Source: Thermogemmatispora sp042408965
GTDB taxonomy: Bacteria; Chloroflexota; Ktedonobacteria; Ktedonobacterales; Ktedonobacteraceae
Reading direction: 5' to 3'
Assembly: GCA_042408965.1 (NCBI GenBank)
Contig: JBHOQN010000057.1
Location: 1-64,000, forward strand
DNA length: 64,000 nucleotides
This document shows positions 9,242 through 16,129 of the stretch, one piece after another. The position numbers were made by a program, and so were the translations under genes. The notes below the pieces were generated by a model. That model had not been told where the DNA came from. It did not search any database and worked only from the letters and a program-made list of their open reading frames with translations. The number at the start of each line of letters is the position of its first letter. The first letter of the stretch is position 1.

Positions 9242-9283
9242 GGCAGCCGGAGTCAGCCAGCGTGAGCGCTGCTGATGGCTGCC
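9242..9283 (+). promoter_or_regulatory. Stable composite hairpin in the 5' leader of the response regulator
   Basis: GGCAGCC (9242-9248) pairs with GGCTGCC (9277-9283). Inside it, CAGC-c-AGCG (9254-9262) pairs with CGCTGCTG (9267-9274) around a TGAG loop, with one bulged base. The element lies between the promoter and the start codon but too far from the start to block the ribosome site directly. Confidence 0.4.
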
Positions 9284-9321
9284 GGAGCTGGCAACTGCAC
9301 CGCCGATCGTGAGATGAACCT

Positions 9322-9732
9322 ATGTCTCAAAAGCGTGAGGAGCAGTTGCCGGAAGAGAGGTCCGGCGCCAAAACGATTCTGGTTGTGGAGGATGACGACG
9401 GTATCGGTAATTTCCTGGTTCAGGCCATCTCGCAGGAGACGCAGCACCAGGTACTGCTGGTCAACGATGCCTTCCAGGCGCTCAAAGCAGCCCGGGCGAT
9501 CAAACCTGGTTTATTTATCCTCGATTATCAGCTCCCTGGTATGAACGGCATCGAGCTGTTTGATCAACTCCATGCGATCGAAGAGCTGGCGACTGTGCCC
9601 ACCATCCTCGTCAGCGCGCGTCTGCCTCAGTCGGAGATTCAGCAGCGCAAGATCGTCGGGATGAGCAAGCCGCTGGAACTGGATGAGCTCCTTCAGACGA
9701 TCGAGCGTCTGCTGGGAGACCTGCCGCACTAA
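9322..9732 (+). CDS. Single-domain response regulator (CheY-like receiver)
   Basis: This 136-residue receiver domain has no output domain. The acidic pocket is VVEDDDG (about residues 21-27). The phospho-acceptor is D68 in FILDYQLPGMNG. The conserved switch residues are S99 (ILVSAR) and K116 (MSKPLEL). The N-terminal 16 residues are a basic/acidic extension. No kinase is adjacent, so it likely receives phosphate from an orphan kinase such as that at 14260 and passes the signal by protein contact. Its 3' end overlaps the convergent formyltransferase gene by four bases. Confidence 0.9.
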   Translation: MSQKREEQLPEERSGAKTILVVEDDDGIGNFLVQAISQETQHQVLLVNDAFQALKAARAIKPGLFILDYQLPGMNGIELFDQLHAIEELATVPTILVSARLPQSEIQQRKIVGMSKPLELDELLQTIERLLGDLPH

Positions 9733-10745
9733 GGACCGTTCGCAGGAGGGCCTGCAGGTTCCTGTGCTCGATCCATGAAACGCACACGCACCAGTCCGTC
9801 CCGGCAGGGCACAAGCTGCTCGTTGCTCTGGAGTGCGCCCATCTCTTCGCCGGAGGCTGCCTGCGCTGCCGGAACGAGGGTGTAAGAGAGGGCATGCGTT
9901 ACCAGGAGCCAGGAAGCGGGCGTCTCGACCCAGAGTGGCCCCGCCCAGGGTGCGATTCCACAGATGAAGTTGTAGACCCGGCGAGCGCTCCAGGCTGCGG
10001 CCGGGACCAGAAAATCTTCCGCTCTGGGAGCCGGATGATAGCTGCTCTCTCTCTCGTCCTGGGGGCGTGGCAGCACATGTCCTGCGGCGAACTGGCGTAC
10101 GGCATGTCGTAGCAGCGCGCTTCCACGAGCGGCGCAGATCTCTTCCAGTCCTGCATAGCTGATCCCCTCCGGCACGGCGATCCGTTCCTGGAGGACGATA
10201 TCTCCAGCATCCAGACGCTCATTCATGAGATGAACCGTGACCCCGGTTTCGTCGAGACCTTCGCGGAAGGTCCAGAAGAGCGGCTCTGGACCGCGGTTCC
10301 GTGGGAGCAGCGACGGATGCAGGTTCAGACAGCCTAGACGGGGCAACGCCAGGAGCGAGGAGGGCAGGCGCATTGAGAAGCAGGCGACACAGATCAAGTC
10401 AGGCTGGTAGGCGGCCAGCGTCGCCAGAGTTTCAGGAGCGTCTGGATTCGCAACCTCCCAGACGGGAATGCCCTGCTGCCGCGCCAGGACGACCATAGAG
10501 GGCATCAGACTGGAGTCGAGCAGCGGCAGGGGCGAGCGATGTCTGGCTGTCGGCGGGAGCTGGCGAAGCGCTGCCTGGGGCCCGTTCGCCAGCAGCCGGG
10601 GGGCCGGCATGACGAGGGCACAGACGTCAATGTGGTCCCTCACGAGGGTGAGCAGAGCAGAGGCAGAGAGAGGGCCATCCATGCCCAGGAACAGGACTCG
10701 TGGGCTGTGCTGCGAGCTTGCTTGATTTGACATGGCGACGTCCAT
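9729..10745 (-). CDS. Formyltransferase-family enzyme (Fmt-like)
   Basis: This is a 338-residue protein with the formyl-transferase N domain. CFSMRLPSSLL is followed by the catalytic NLHPSLLPRNRGPEP loop, and LDAGDIVLQ supplies the catalytic Asp. This corresponds to the Asn-His-Asp arrangement of Fmt, PurN and sugar N-formyltransferases. The C-terminal part (from about residue 215) is compatible with an OB-like C domain. It is not next to def or rRNA-methyltransferase genes, as housekeeping fmt often is. Its start lies 45 bases from the divergent YggX-radical SAM operon. A dedicated N- or O-formylation step in a local pathway is therefore plausible, though a genuine methionyl-tRNA formyltransferase cannot be excluded. 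Start at 10745 or at the ATG at 10733. Confidence 0.8.
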   Translation of the reverse strand: MDVAMSNQASSQHSPRVLFLGMDGPLSASALLTLVRDHIDVCALVMPAPRLLANGPQAALRQLPPTARHRSPLPLLDSSLMPSMVVLARQQGIPVWEVANPDAPETLATLAAYQPDLICVACFSMRLPSSLLALPRLGCLNLHPSLLPRNRGPEPLFWTFREGLDETGVTVHLMNERLDAGDIVLQERIAVPEGISYAGLEEICAARGSALLRHAVRQFAAGHVLPRPQDERESSYHPAPRAEDFLVPAAAWSARRVYNFICGIAPWAGPLWVETPASWLLVTHALSYTLVPAAQAASGEEMGALQSNEQLVPCRDGLVRVRFMDRAQEPAGPPANGP

Positions 10746-10755
10746 CAGATACGAT
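10727..10755 (+). promoter_or_regulatory. Promoter of the YggX-radical SAM operon, inside the formyltransferase 5' end
   Basis: A perfect TTGACA (10727-10732) and TACGAT (10750-10755) are spaced by 17 nt, with a predicted start of transcription near 10762. The promoter covers the start codons of the divergent formyltransferase gene, so the two transcription units must compete or be switched together. A weaker TACACT (minus strand, 10757-10762) could serve the formyltransferase gene. Confidence 0.7.
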
Positions 10756-10790
10756 TAGTGTAAGAGAACCAGAAAAGTGGGGTCCTTACT

Positions 10791-11114
10791 ATGCCACGAA
10801 TGGTGAAATGTGTCAAGCTGGGCCGTGAGCTGCCCGGTCTGGAGAAGCCTCCGATGCCCGGAGAGCTTGGACAGCGCATCTACGAGCATATCTCGGAGCA
10901 GGCCTGGAGGATGTGGGAAGAGCATCGCACCCTGCTCATCAATCACTATGGCCTCAACCTTGGTGATCCCGAGGCCCGCAAACTCCTGCGCGAGCAGATG
11001 GAGGAGTTCCTCTTCCAGCCCGAGACAACAATGCCAGAAGGCTGGGTACCCGAAGAGGACGACATCGGGGTTGCTCCGGCGCGCAAGGGCAGCGGACCGG
11101 CGCGAAAAAAATGA
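10791..11114 (+). CDS. YggX-family Fe(II)-trafficking / oxidative damage protection protein
   Basis: This 107-residue protein aligns end to end with enterobacterial YggX. It has Cys7, then PGELGQRIYEHISEQAWRMW, HRTLLINHYGLNLGDPEARKLLREQMEEFLF and EGWVPEED, matching the E. coli pattern PGELGKRIY...AW..W..KQTMLIN...LN...AEHRKLL..EM..FLF. YggX protects iron-sulfur clusters and labile iron. This copy adds a basic Lys/Arg tail (residues about 95-107). Its stop overlaps the radical SAM start by ATGA, indicating translational coupling. That suggests it serves the Fe-S cluster of that enzyme. The family is best known from proteobacteria, so its occurrence here is notable. Confidence 0.88.
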   Translation: MPRMVKCVKLGRELPGLEKPPMPGELGQRIYEHISEQAWRMWEEHRTLLINHYGLNLGDPEARKLLREQMEEFLFQPETTMPEGWVPEEDDIGVAPARKGSGPARKK

Positions 11115-12535
11115 GAGCACCTGGCACTATTCTTCTTCTTTCCTGCTACGAGCTGGGTCACCAGCCACTGCCGCTGGCCTCTCTACTGGCGCGTCTGCAG
11201 CAGGCTGGCTATCACCCCACTGCTGTAGACACCGCTGTGGAGACGCTCTCCGAGGCCTCGCTGCAGCGGGCGCGCCTGGTGGCGATCTCGGTCCCCATGC
11301 ACACGGCCCTGCGTCTGGGTGAGCAACTGGCCAGGCGCATTCGCTCCTGTAACCCGTGGGCCTTGATCTGCTTCTATGGTCTCTACGCTCATCTGAATGC
11401 AGAGTACCTGCTGCGAGAGGTGGCCGATGCAGTGATCGGGGGAGAATATGAGGAACCGCTGCTGGCGTTGATTGCCTCTCTGGAGCAGGGCGAGCGCCAG
11501 ACGCCGGCCGGTGTGCGCACACGCGCGGCGGCCGAGGGACCCTGGCTGAAGCGCCCGCTGTTCGTGGTGCCAGAGCGTAGCACGCTGCCGGCCCTGGAGC
11601 GCTACGCCCGGCTGGAATGGGGCGGCACACACCGTCTTGCGGGCTACACAGAGACCACGCGCGGCTGTAAGCATACCTGTCTCCATTGTCCTATCACTCC
11701 GGTCTATCGCGGACGCTTTTTTGCCGTGCCGCTGGATGTGGTGCTGCAGGATATCCGCGCGCAGGTGGCGCAGGGAGCGCAACATATCACCTTCGGCGAT
11801 CCCGACTTCTTCAACGGACCAACGCACGCCCTGCGTGTTGCGCGCGCGCTCCACCGTGAGTTCCCATCGCTGACGTTCGATGCCACCATCAAGATTGAGC
11901 ACCTGCTCAAGCATCAGGACCTGCTGCCAGAGCTGAGGGCCCTGGGCTGTGTGTTCGTCGTCTCGGCAGTGGAATCGCTCAACGACGAGGTCCTGCGCCA
12001 TTTGCGCAAGGGACACAGCGCGGCCGAGGCTGTGGCGGCCTTCGATCTCCTGCAGCGCATCGGCCTGACCTTGCGGCCCTCACTGCTGCCATTCTCGCCC
12101 TGGGAGACGCTGGAGAGCTATATCGAGCTGTTGAACTTCTTCGAGGAGCAGCACCTTGTCGAGCAGGTTGATCCGGTGCATTTCTCCATTCGCCTGCTGA
12201 TTCCACCCGGCTCGGCCTTGCTGGAGCAAGAGAAGGAGGCTCCCTGGCTTGAGGACCTGGACCCAGCGGCCTATACCTACCGCTGGCGCCATCCCGACCC
12301 GCGCATGGATGCCCTCCAGCAGCAGGTGGCCTGCCTGGCGGAAGAGGCAGCCCAGGCAGGGAGTGACGCTGTGGAGACCTTCTTCCGTATCAAGGCCTGT
12401 GCACTGCAGATGGCCGGCCGCTCTCTGGATGTGCAGGCGGCCATGGCCAGCTACGGGCGGCCCCGAAGCGCCCCTCGATTGACCGAGGCCTGGTTCTGCT
12501 GCGCGGAGCCAACCCGCTGTCAACGGCTGGCCTGA
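11111..12535 (+). CDS. Cobalamin-domain radical SAM protein with C-terminal CCAEP tail
   Basis: This is a 474-residue protein. Residues 1-125 form a B12-binding-like Rossmann domain (TILLLSCYELG...SVPMHTALRLGEQLARRI). The radical SAM cluster motif is C186-x3-C190-x2-C193 in TRGCKHTCLHCPI, followed by the FGDPDFFNG and VSAVES strands of the barrel. The C-terminus ends WFCCAEP (C463-P467), with a further Cys at 470. I recall an annotation family named for a CUAEP/CCAEP tail, where U is selenocysteine; here both codons are TGC. The tail may bind a cluster or metal near the active site. The substrate is unknown. It is coupled to yggX and convergent with the ATP-grasp gene. Confidence 0.88.
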   Translation: MRAPGTILLLSCYELGHQPLPLASLLARLQQAGYHPTAVDTAVETLSEASLQRARLVAISVPMHTALRLGEQLARRIRSCNPWALICFYGLYAHLNAEYLLREVADAVIGGEYEEPLLALIASLEQGERQTPAGVRTRAAAEGPWLKRPLFVVPERSTLPALERYARLEWGGTHRLAGYTETTRGCKHTCLHCPITPVYRGRFFAVPLDVVLQDIRAQVAQGAQHITFGDPDFFNGPTHALRVARALHREFPSLTFDATIKIEHLLKHQDLLPELRALGCVFVVSAVESLNDEVLRHLRKGHSAAEAVAAFDLLQRIGLTLRPSLLPFSPWETLESYIELLNFFEEQHLVEQVDPVHFSIRLLIPPGSALLEQEKEAPWLEDLDPAAYTYRWRHPDPRMDALQQQVACLAEEAAQAGSDAVETFFRIKACALQMAGRSLDVQAAMASYGRPRSAPRLTEAWFCCAEPTRCQRLA

Positions 12536-12577
12536 ACGCCCCGGCGCCTGATGTCAGCGAGGCAGCGGGGCGTTCAG
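12532..12577. terminator. Bidirectional terminator hairpin spanning both stop codons
   Basis: A perfect 12-bp inverted repeat (arms 12532-12543 and 12566-12577, CTGAACGCCCCG and complement) surrounds a 22-nt loop. Its left arm contains the radical SAM stop and its loop and right arm include the end of the convergent ATP-grasp gene. It can fold in either transcript. Confidence 0.6.
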
Positions 12578-13870
12578 CACCGGCAGTTCGCGCCGGATCT
12601 CGAAGCGCAGACGGCTGTGGGCCGTGCGCAACGCTGCCTCCACCGCCTCGGCGGTCTCGCCGCGCGCGAAGATGAAGCCCAGGTAACTGGCCCCCTCCGG
12701 CAGAGGCACCAGGGGATAGTTGAGCTTCGCCGTGATTTCAATGCCCGTGATCAGCGGTGTCTGCCTGGCCTCCTCGACGCCATGAACCCCCTTCAGAATG
12801 CCAGCGGCCGGGATGGGAATCATCATCACGCCCACGGCCCCCTCCTTGCGCTCCAGCGAGGGAAGCGGCATCTGCAGAGCATGGCGCAGAATGAGTTCCT
12901 CCAGGCAGATCCCCGCGCCAAACTCCAGGATGGTCGAGCAGAGTCCTCCGATCGAGCGGCCAGCGATCTCCAGCATCCACGGTCCCTGCTCATTGACACG
13001 CAGCTCCGCATGAACCGGGCCCTCGCGCAGGCCGAGGGAGGCGGCTGCGCGGGCCACACAGTCAGCGATCGCGCGCTGCAGCGGCGCAGCCAGGCGCGAG
13101 GGGGTGACATAGATCGTCTCCTCAAAGAACGGTCCGTCGAGGGGATCGGGTTTGTCGAAGAGGGCCAGAACCCGCAACTGGCCAGCGGTGAGCAGCCCCT
13201 CGAGCGCCACCTCAGTGCCGGGGATGAAGTCCTCCACCAGGAAACCAGTCGTCTGCTCCTCATAGCCCTCGGAGAGCAGCAGGCGTTTCAGCCGCTGAAA
13301 GGCCTGCACGAACTCCGTCTCGTTGTTGGCACGGATGACCCCACGGCTGCCTGAGAGGCGCAATGGCTTGAGCACACAGGGGTAGCTCACGCGCTCCGCA
13401 ATCCGTGTCGGGTCCTCAGCGAGAGCAAAGCGGCGGAAGACCGGGCAGGGGACGCCGCCAGCGGCCATCAGGGTGCGCATCAGGTACTTATCGCGTGCGG
13501 CCTCGGCGGCGGCCGGCGCGTTATAGGGCAGGCCCAGCGCCTGACTGGCCAGGGCCGCCAGCTCGACAGCGCTGTCGTCAAGCGAGAGTACAGCCTGGAA
13601 GGGATGCTGCCGGGCATAGGCCACGATGGTGCGCAGAGCGGCCTCCGGCTGCCGGAAGTCCAGTCCAAGAGGGACATGCCAGGCCTCTGCCAGCGCGTCA
13701 GGCAGATCGACGCCGCTCACCACCTCCAGACCGAGACGGCGCGCCGCGCTCAGAAAGGCCCCCGCACGATAGGTGGCCGGGGTCATTAAGAAGAGCACTC
13801 GTTTGTGCTCACTGGTAGTGGAAGTGTTCATGGCTGTCACGGGTTCGTTCTGCTGAATCTCTGTGCTCAT
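12554..13870 (-). CDS. ATP-grasp domain ligase
   Basis: This is a 438-residue ATP-grasp enzyme. An N-terminal Rossmann-like domain (KRVLFLMTPATYRAGAFLSAARRLG) leads into DKYLMRTLMAAGGVPCP. The nucleotide-binding strand is YPCVLKPLRLSGSRGVIRA, and VEDFIPGTEVALEG and HAELRVNEQGPWMLEIAGRSIGG are typical of the carboxylate-amine ligase group (PurD/biotin-carboxylase/DdlB-like). Acyl-phosphate formation and ligation to an amine or thiol is expected. The ATG at 13870 is chosen because a promoter at 13913-13941 places the mRNA start just upstream; a TTG 18 bases earlier is possible. It converges on the radical SAM operon through a shared terminator, suggesting one pathway. Confidence 0.88.
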   Translation of the reverse strand: MSTEIQQNEPVTAMNTSTTSEHKRVLFLMTPATYRAGAFLSAARRLGLEVVSGVDLPDALAEAWHVPLGLDFRQPEAALRTIVAYARQHPFQAVLSLDDSAVELAALASQALGLPYNAPAAAEAARDKYLMRTLMAAGGVPCPVFRRFALAEDPTRIAERVSYPCVLKPLRLSGSRGVIRANNETEFVQAFQRLKRLLLSEGYEEQTTGFLVEDFIPGTEVALEGLLTAGQLRVLALFDKPDPLDGPFFEETIYVTPSRLAAPLQRAIADCVARAAASLGLREGPVHAELRVNEQGPWMLEIAGRSIGGLCSTILEFGAGICLEELILRHALQMPLPSLERKEGAVGVMMIPIPAAGILKGVHGVEEARQTPLITGIEITAKLNYPLVPLPEGASYLGFIFARGETAEAVEAALRTAHSRLRFEIRRELPVLNAPLPR

Positions 13871-13912
13871 CTCCAGGCAGGCTTGCAAGGTGTTCCACGT
13901 ATCCGTCCCTTT

Positions 13913-13941
13913 ACGATAGTATCTGCAGCCGCTTCTGTCAA
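13913..13941 (-). promoter_or_regulatory. Promoter of the ATP-grasp gene
   Basis: On the minus strand TTGACA (13936-13941) is followed after 17 nt by TATCGT (13913-13918). An alternative TACTAT lies three bases nearer. Confidence 0.55.
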
Positions 13942-13946
13942 GCGGC
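13928..13946. promoter_or_regulatory. Palindrome over the -35 box of the ATP-grasp promoter (possible operator)
   Basis: GCCGCTT-ctgtc-AAGCGGC is a perfect 7-bp inverted repeat centred on the minus-strand -35 hexamer. A dimeric regulator bound here would block RNA polymerase. No regulator gene is adjacent. Confidence 0.4.
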
Positions 13947-14259
13947 TGCGCGTGCCTCACTGGCGACCCGCGCGTGCTTGCGAGGGCCGTTCGCGCTGCA
14001 CTGGAGCGCGGTGGTGCGCGGAGGGAGGAGCCAGCGGAGCGCCGCAACCTCATTTACATATGGGAGTATACTATATCTCAGAGGCATATACTTGAACTAT
14101 GGTGTCTGACCGTCGTGTTCCTCTTCAAGAAGCAATCGATCGATCTACAGGAACGAGGCTGCCTCAGACGACGATGGAGCCACGATCTGGCGAATGAAGA
14201 GGCGCTTCAGATGCCTGCACCCGCGTGGGGCGTTCTCTGTGGTTTAGGGAGGAAGCAAG

Positions 14260-15096
14260 GTGATGAGCAACTCGGTTCACGGGCAAGGATCGAACATGAT
14301 CAGCGGGCAGAGTGGAGTGCCCGAGGGGTCGTTGCCGACAGCGGTCATCTCCGAACAGCCTGCAGAGTCCTGGCAGGGCGACTCATCCAGGACGGAGGTA
14401 GTGCACTCACTCTCGCTGGCAGCGCACGAGTTGCGTGCGCCAGTCACAGTGATTCAGGGATTTGCAGAGGTGATGGAGCGCGAGCTTGGAGAAGGGAAGC
14501 GCCCAGATCCGGCAGCGCTGCGCCGGGCCATTGCCGCTATTCTCGAACAGAGCGTCTCACTGCTGCACCTGCTCGACGAGATGCTGGATCTCTCAGCGGT
14601 GGAGCAGGGCCGGCTGCGGCTGCACTGTGAGAGGCACGATCTGGTGCGCATCCTGGCGGCAGTGGTGGAAGGACAGCAACTGACCAGCAAGCGCCATCGA
14701 GTCTGTCTGGTGCTGGACGGCCTTCTCAGGGAAGAGGGGTTACCGGCCTGGTGCGATGCCGTCCGCCTGACCCAGGTACTGCATAACCTGGTGGGCAACG
14801 CCATCAAATACAGTCCGGCCGGGGGCACGATCGAAGTCGGTCTCAGGCGCGGTGGCGGCGAGAGCGCCCTGATCTGGGTGCGTGATCAGGGCATTGGTAT
14901 CTCGGCTGAGGCGCAGCGTCATCTCTTTCAGCTCTTTCATCGTGGGCACAGCCGCGAAGGCGGGAACGGCGGTCTGGGGATCGGCCTCTACCTGGCGCGC
15001 GAGCTGGTTGCGCTTCACGGAGGACGTATCTGGGTGGAGAGCTGCGAAGGGCGCGGCTCGACCTTCTCAGTCCTGCTGCCGCTGTCCGGCCCCTGA
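14260..15096 (+). CDS. Sensor-domain-less histidine kinase
   Basis: This is a 278-residue kinase with the HisKA/HATPase core. The H box is LAAHELRAPVTVIQGFAEVME (H56). The N box is LHNLVGNAIKYSPAGG, the G1 box VRDQGIGIS, the F box LFQLFHRG, and the G2 box GGLGIGLYLARELVALHGG. Only about 45 polar N-terminal residues precede the H box, with no TM or PAS domain, so it must be cytoplasmic and triggered by a partner. GTG at 14260 or ATG at 14263 follows GGGAGGAAG. The single-domain receiver at 9322 is a possible partner; there is no adjacent response regulator. Confidence 0.9.
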   Translation: MMSNSVHGQGSNMISGQSGVPEGSLPTAVISEQPAESWQGDSSRTEVVHSLSLAAHELRAPVTVIQGFAEVMERELGEGKRPDPAALRRAIAAILEQSVSLLHLLDEMLDLSAVEQGRLRLHCERHDLVRILAAVVEGQQLTSKRHRVCLVLDGLLREEGLPAWCDAVRLTQVLHNLVGNAIKYSPAGGTIEVGLRRGGGESALIWVRDQGIGISAEAQRHLFQLFHRGHSREGGNGGLGIGLYLARELVALHGGRIWVESCEGRGSTFSVLLPLSGP

Positions 15097-15358
15097 ACCA
15101 GGGTCCTGCTCAGGCGCACACTCCAGAGACGGGCTGGCGGGACCCTGGCATTGACCTGCAACCTTTGGCCGAGCCCATCCGTTATGCAAGTGTCGCCAGC
15201 CTGCTACGGACGGGAAACGGGCGAAGGCAGAATCTCGCTGTTTGCAGCCTGTCGTCACACCTGTGCATGTGGCCTGGGTGTAGCAATGCGGGCAACCAGT
15301 GTTGATCACACGGGCGGGTTCAAGTCAACCCATGTAGAAAGGCAGGGTCATACCAGCT

Positions 15359-16042
15359 ATGCCAGGCCTGACATTCTGGATTGATGTCGATAATACCCTG
15401 CTGGACAACGATCATGTGAAAGAGGATCTCGATAGGCATATCAGACCGGAGATCGGGTCCCGACTCGCTGATCGCTTCTGGCAGCTCTATGAAGAGGTAC
15501 GCCATACGAGCGGTGTCGTGAATATCCCTCAGGCGCTCGAACGCCTGCGGGCCACGACCTCCGAGAGCGAGCTGGATGAGCAGACCTTCCTGCACGTTCG
15601 CTCTCTCTTTGAACACTATCCCTTTGTTGAGGCGCTCTATCCACAGGCACTGGAGACCCTGGCCTACCTGCGCACCCTTGGCCTGACAGTGATTGTCTCC
15701 GATGGCGATCAGGTGTTTCAGGCCGAGAAGATCCTCACCAGCACGCTGGCAGAGGCAGTCGAGGGCCGGGTGCTCATTTATGATCATAAGCAGCGTCATC
15801 TGGAAGAGACCATGCAACGCTATCCGGCCGATCACTACGTCGCCATCGACGATCGCCTGGACATTCTTGCCGATCTCCAGGGGCGCCTCGGAACGCAGCT
15901 AACGAGTGTGTTCGTGAAGCAGGGCAAGTACGCCGCGCAGGCGGCTGAGCTGGCTCCAGGCTTCCAGGCGGACATCACAGTAGAGCACATCGCTGATCTC
16001 CAGGGCTACAGCGCCGCGCGTTTGCTGGGAAGGTCAGCATAA
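15359..16042 (+). CDS. HAD-superfamily hydrolase
   Basis: This is a 227-residue HAD protein. Motif I is WIDVDNTLLDND with nucleophile D9 and general acid D11. Motif II is the LTVIVSDGD strand. Motif III/IV are represented by a Lys in the VLIYDHKQRHLE region and YVAIDDRLDILADLQ. A helical cap lies between motifs I and II. It is probably a phosphatase of a small phosphorylated metabolite; the substrate cannot be inferred. The 262 bases upstream (15097-15358) contain no recognisable gene. Confidence 0.8.
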   Translation: MPGLTFWIDVDNTLLDNDHVKEDLDRHIRPEIGSRLADRFWQLYEEVRHTSGVVNIPQALERLRATTSESELDEQTFLHVRSLFEHYPFVEALYPQALETLAYLRTLGLTVIVSDGDQVFQAEKILTSTLAEAVEGRVLIYDHKQRHLEETMQRYPADHYVAIDDRLDILADLQGRLGTQLTSVFVKQGKYAAQAAELAPGFQADITVEHIADLQGYSAARLLGRSA

Positions 16043-16055
16043 GGATACCAGGGAC

Positions 16056-16085
16056 TTGCGTGCAGCGAGCGATCTGCCGTATGAT
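16056..16085 (+). promoter_or_regulatory. Promoter of the JAMM peptidase gene
   Basis: TTGCGT (16056-16061) and TATGAT (16080-16085) are separated by 18 nt. Confidence 0.5.
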
Positions 16086-16129
16086 CTCTTCAGGAGCAAC
16101 GATGCGTCTTACAGGAGGATCGGTCAGGT

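Larger units (their letters stand above)
8945..9321. other. 377-bp intergenic leader region before the response regulator
   Basis: No convincing gene is present. It holds an extended -10 promoter at 9149-9157, a weak inverted repeat TTCTACA/TGTAGAA (9167-9173 and 9199-9205), and a strong composite hairpin at 9242-9283. The last two would lie in the 5' untranslated RNA of the 9322 gene. Confidence 0.5.
13871..14259. other. 389-bp divergent intergenic region
   Basis: No gene is seen. It carries the ATP-grasp promoter and palindrome on the minus strand and, on the plus strand, two TATACT hexamers (14067-14072 and 14087-14092) that are candidate -10 elements for the histidine kinase gene without convincing -35 boxes. 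Confidence 0.45.

Noticed and set aside
15290..15345. GGGTTCAAGTC-like T-arm suggesting a tRNA
   Set aside because: No acceptor stem, D arm or anticodon arm can be folded around it on either strand.
15097..15358. Cys-containing short ORFs on both strands (15151-15384 plus, 15067-15309 minus) and a possible riboswitch
   Set aside because: They have no ribosome site, similarity or clear codon bias, and no known riboswitch motif could be matched.
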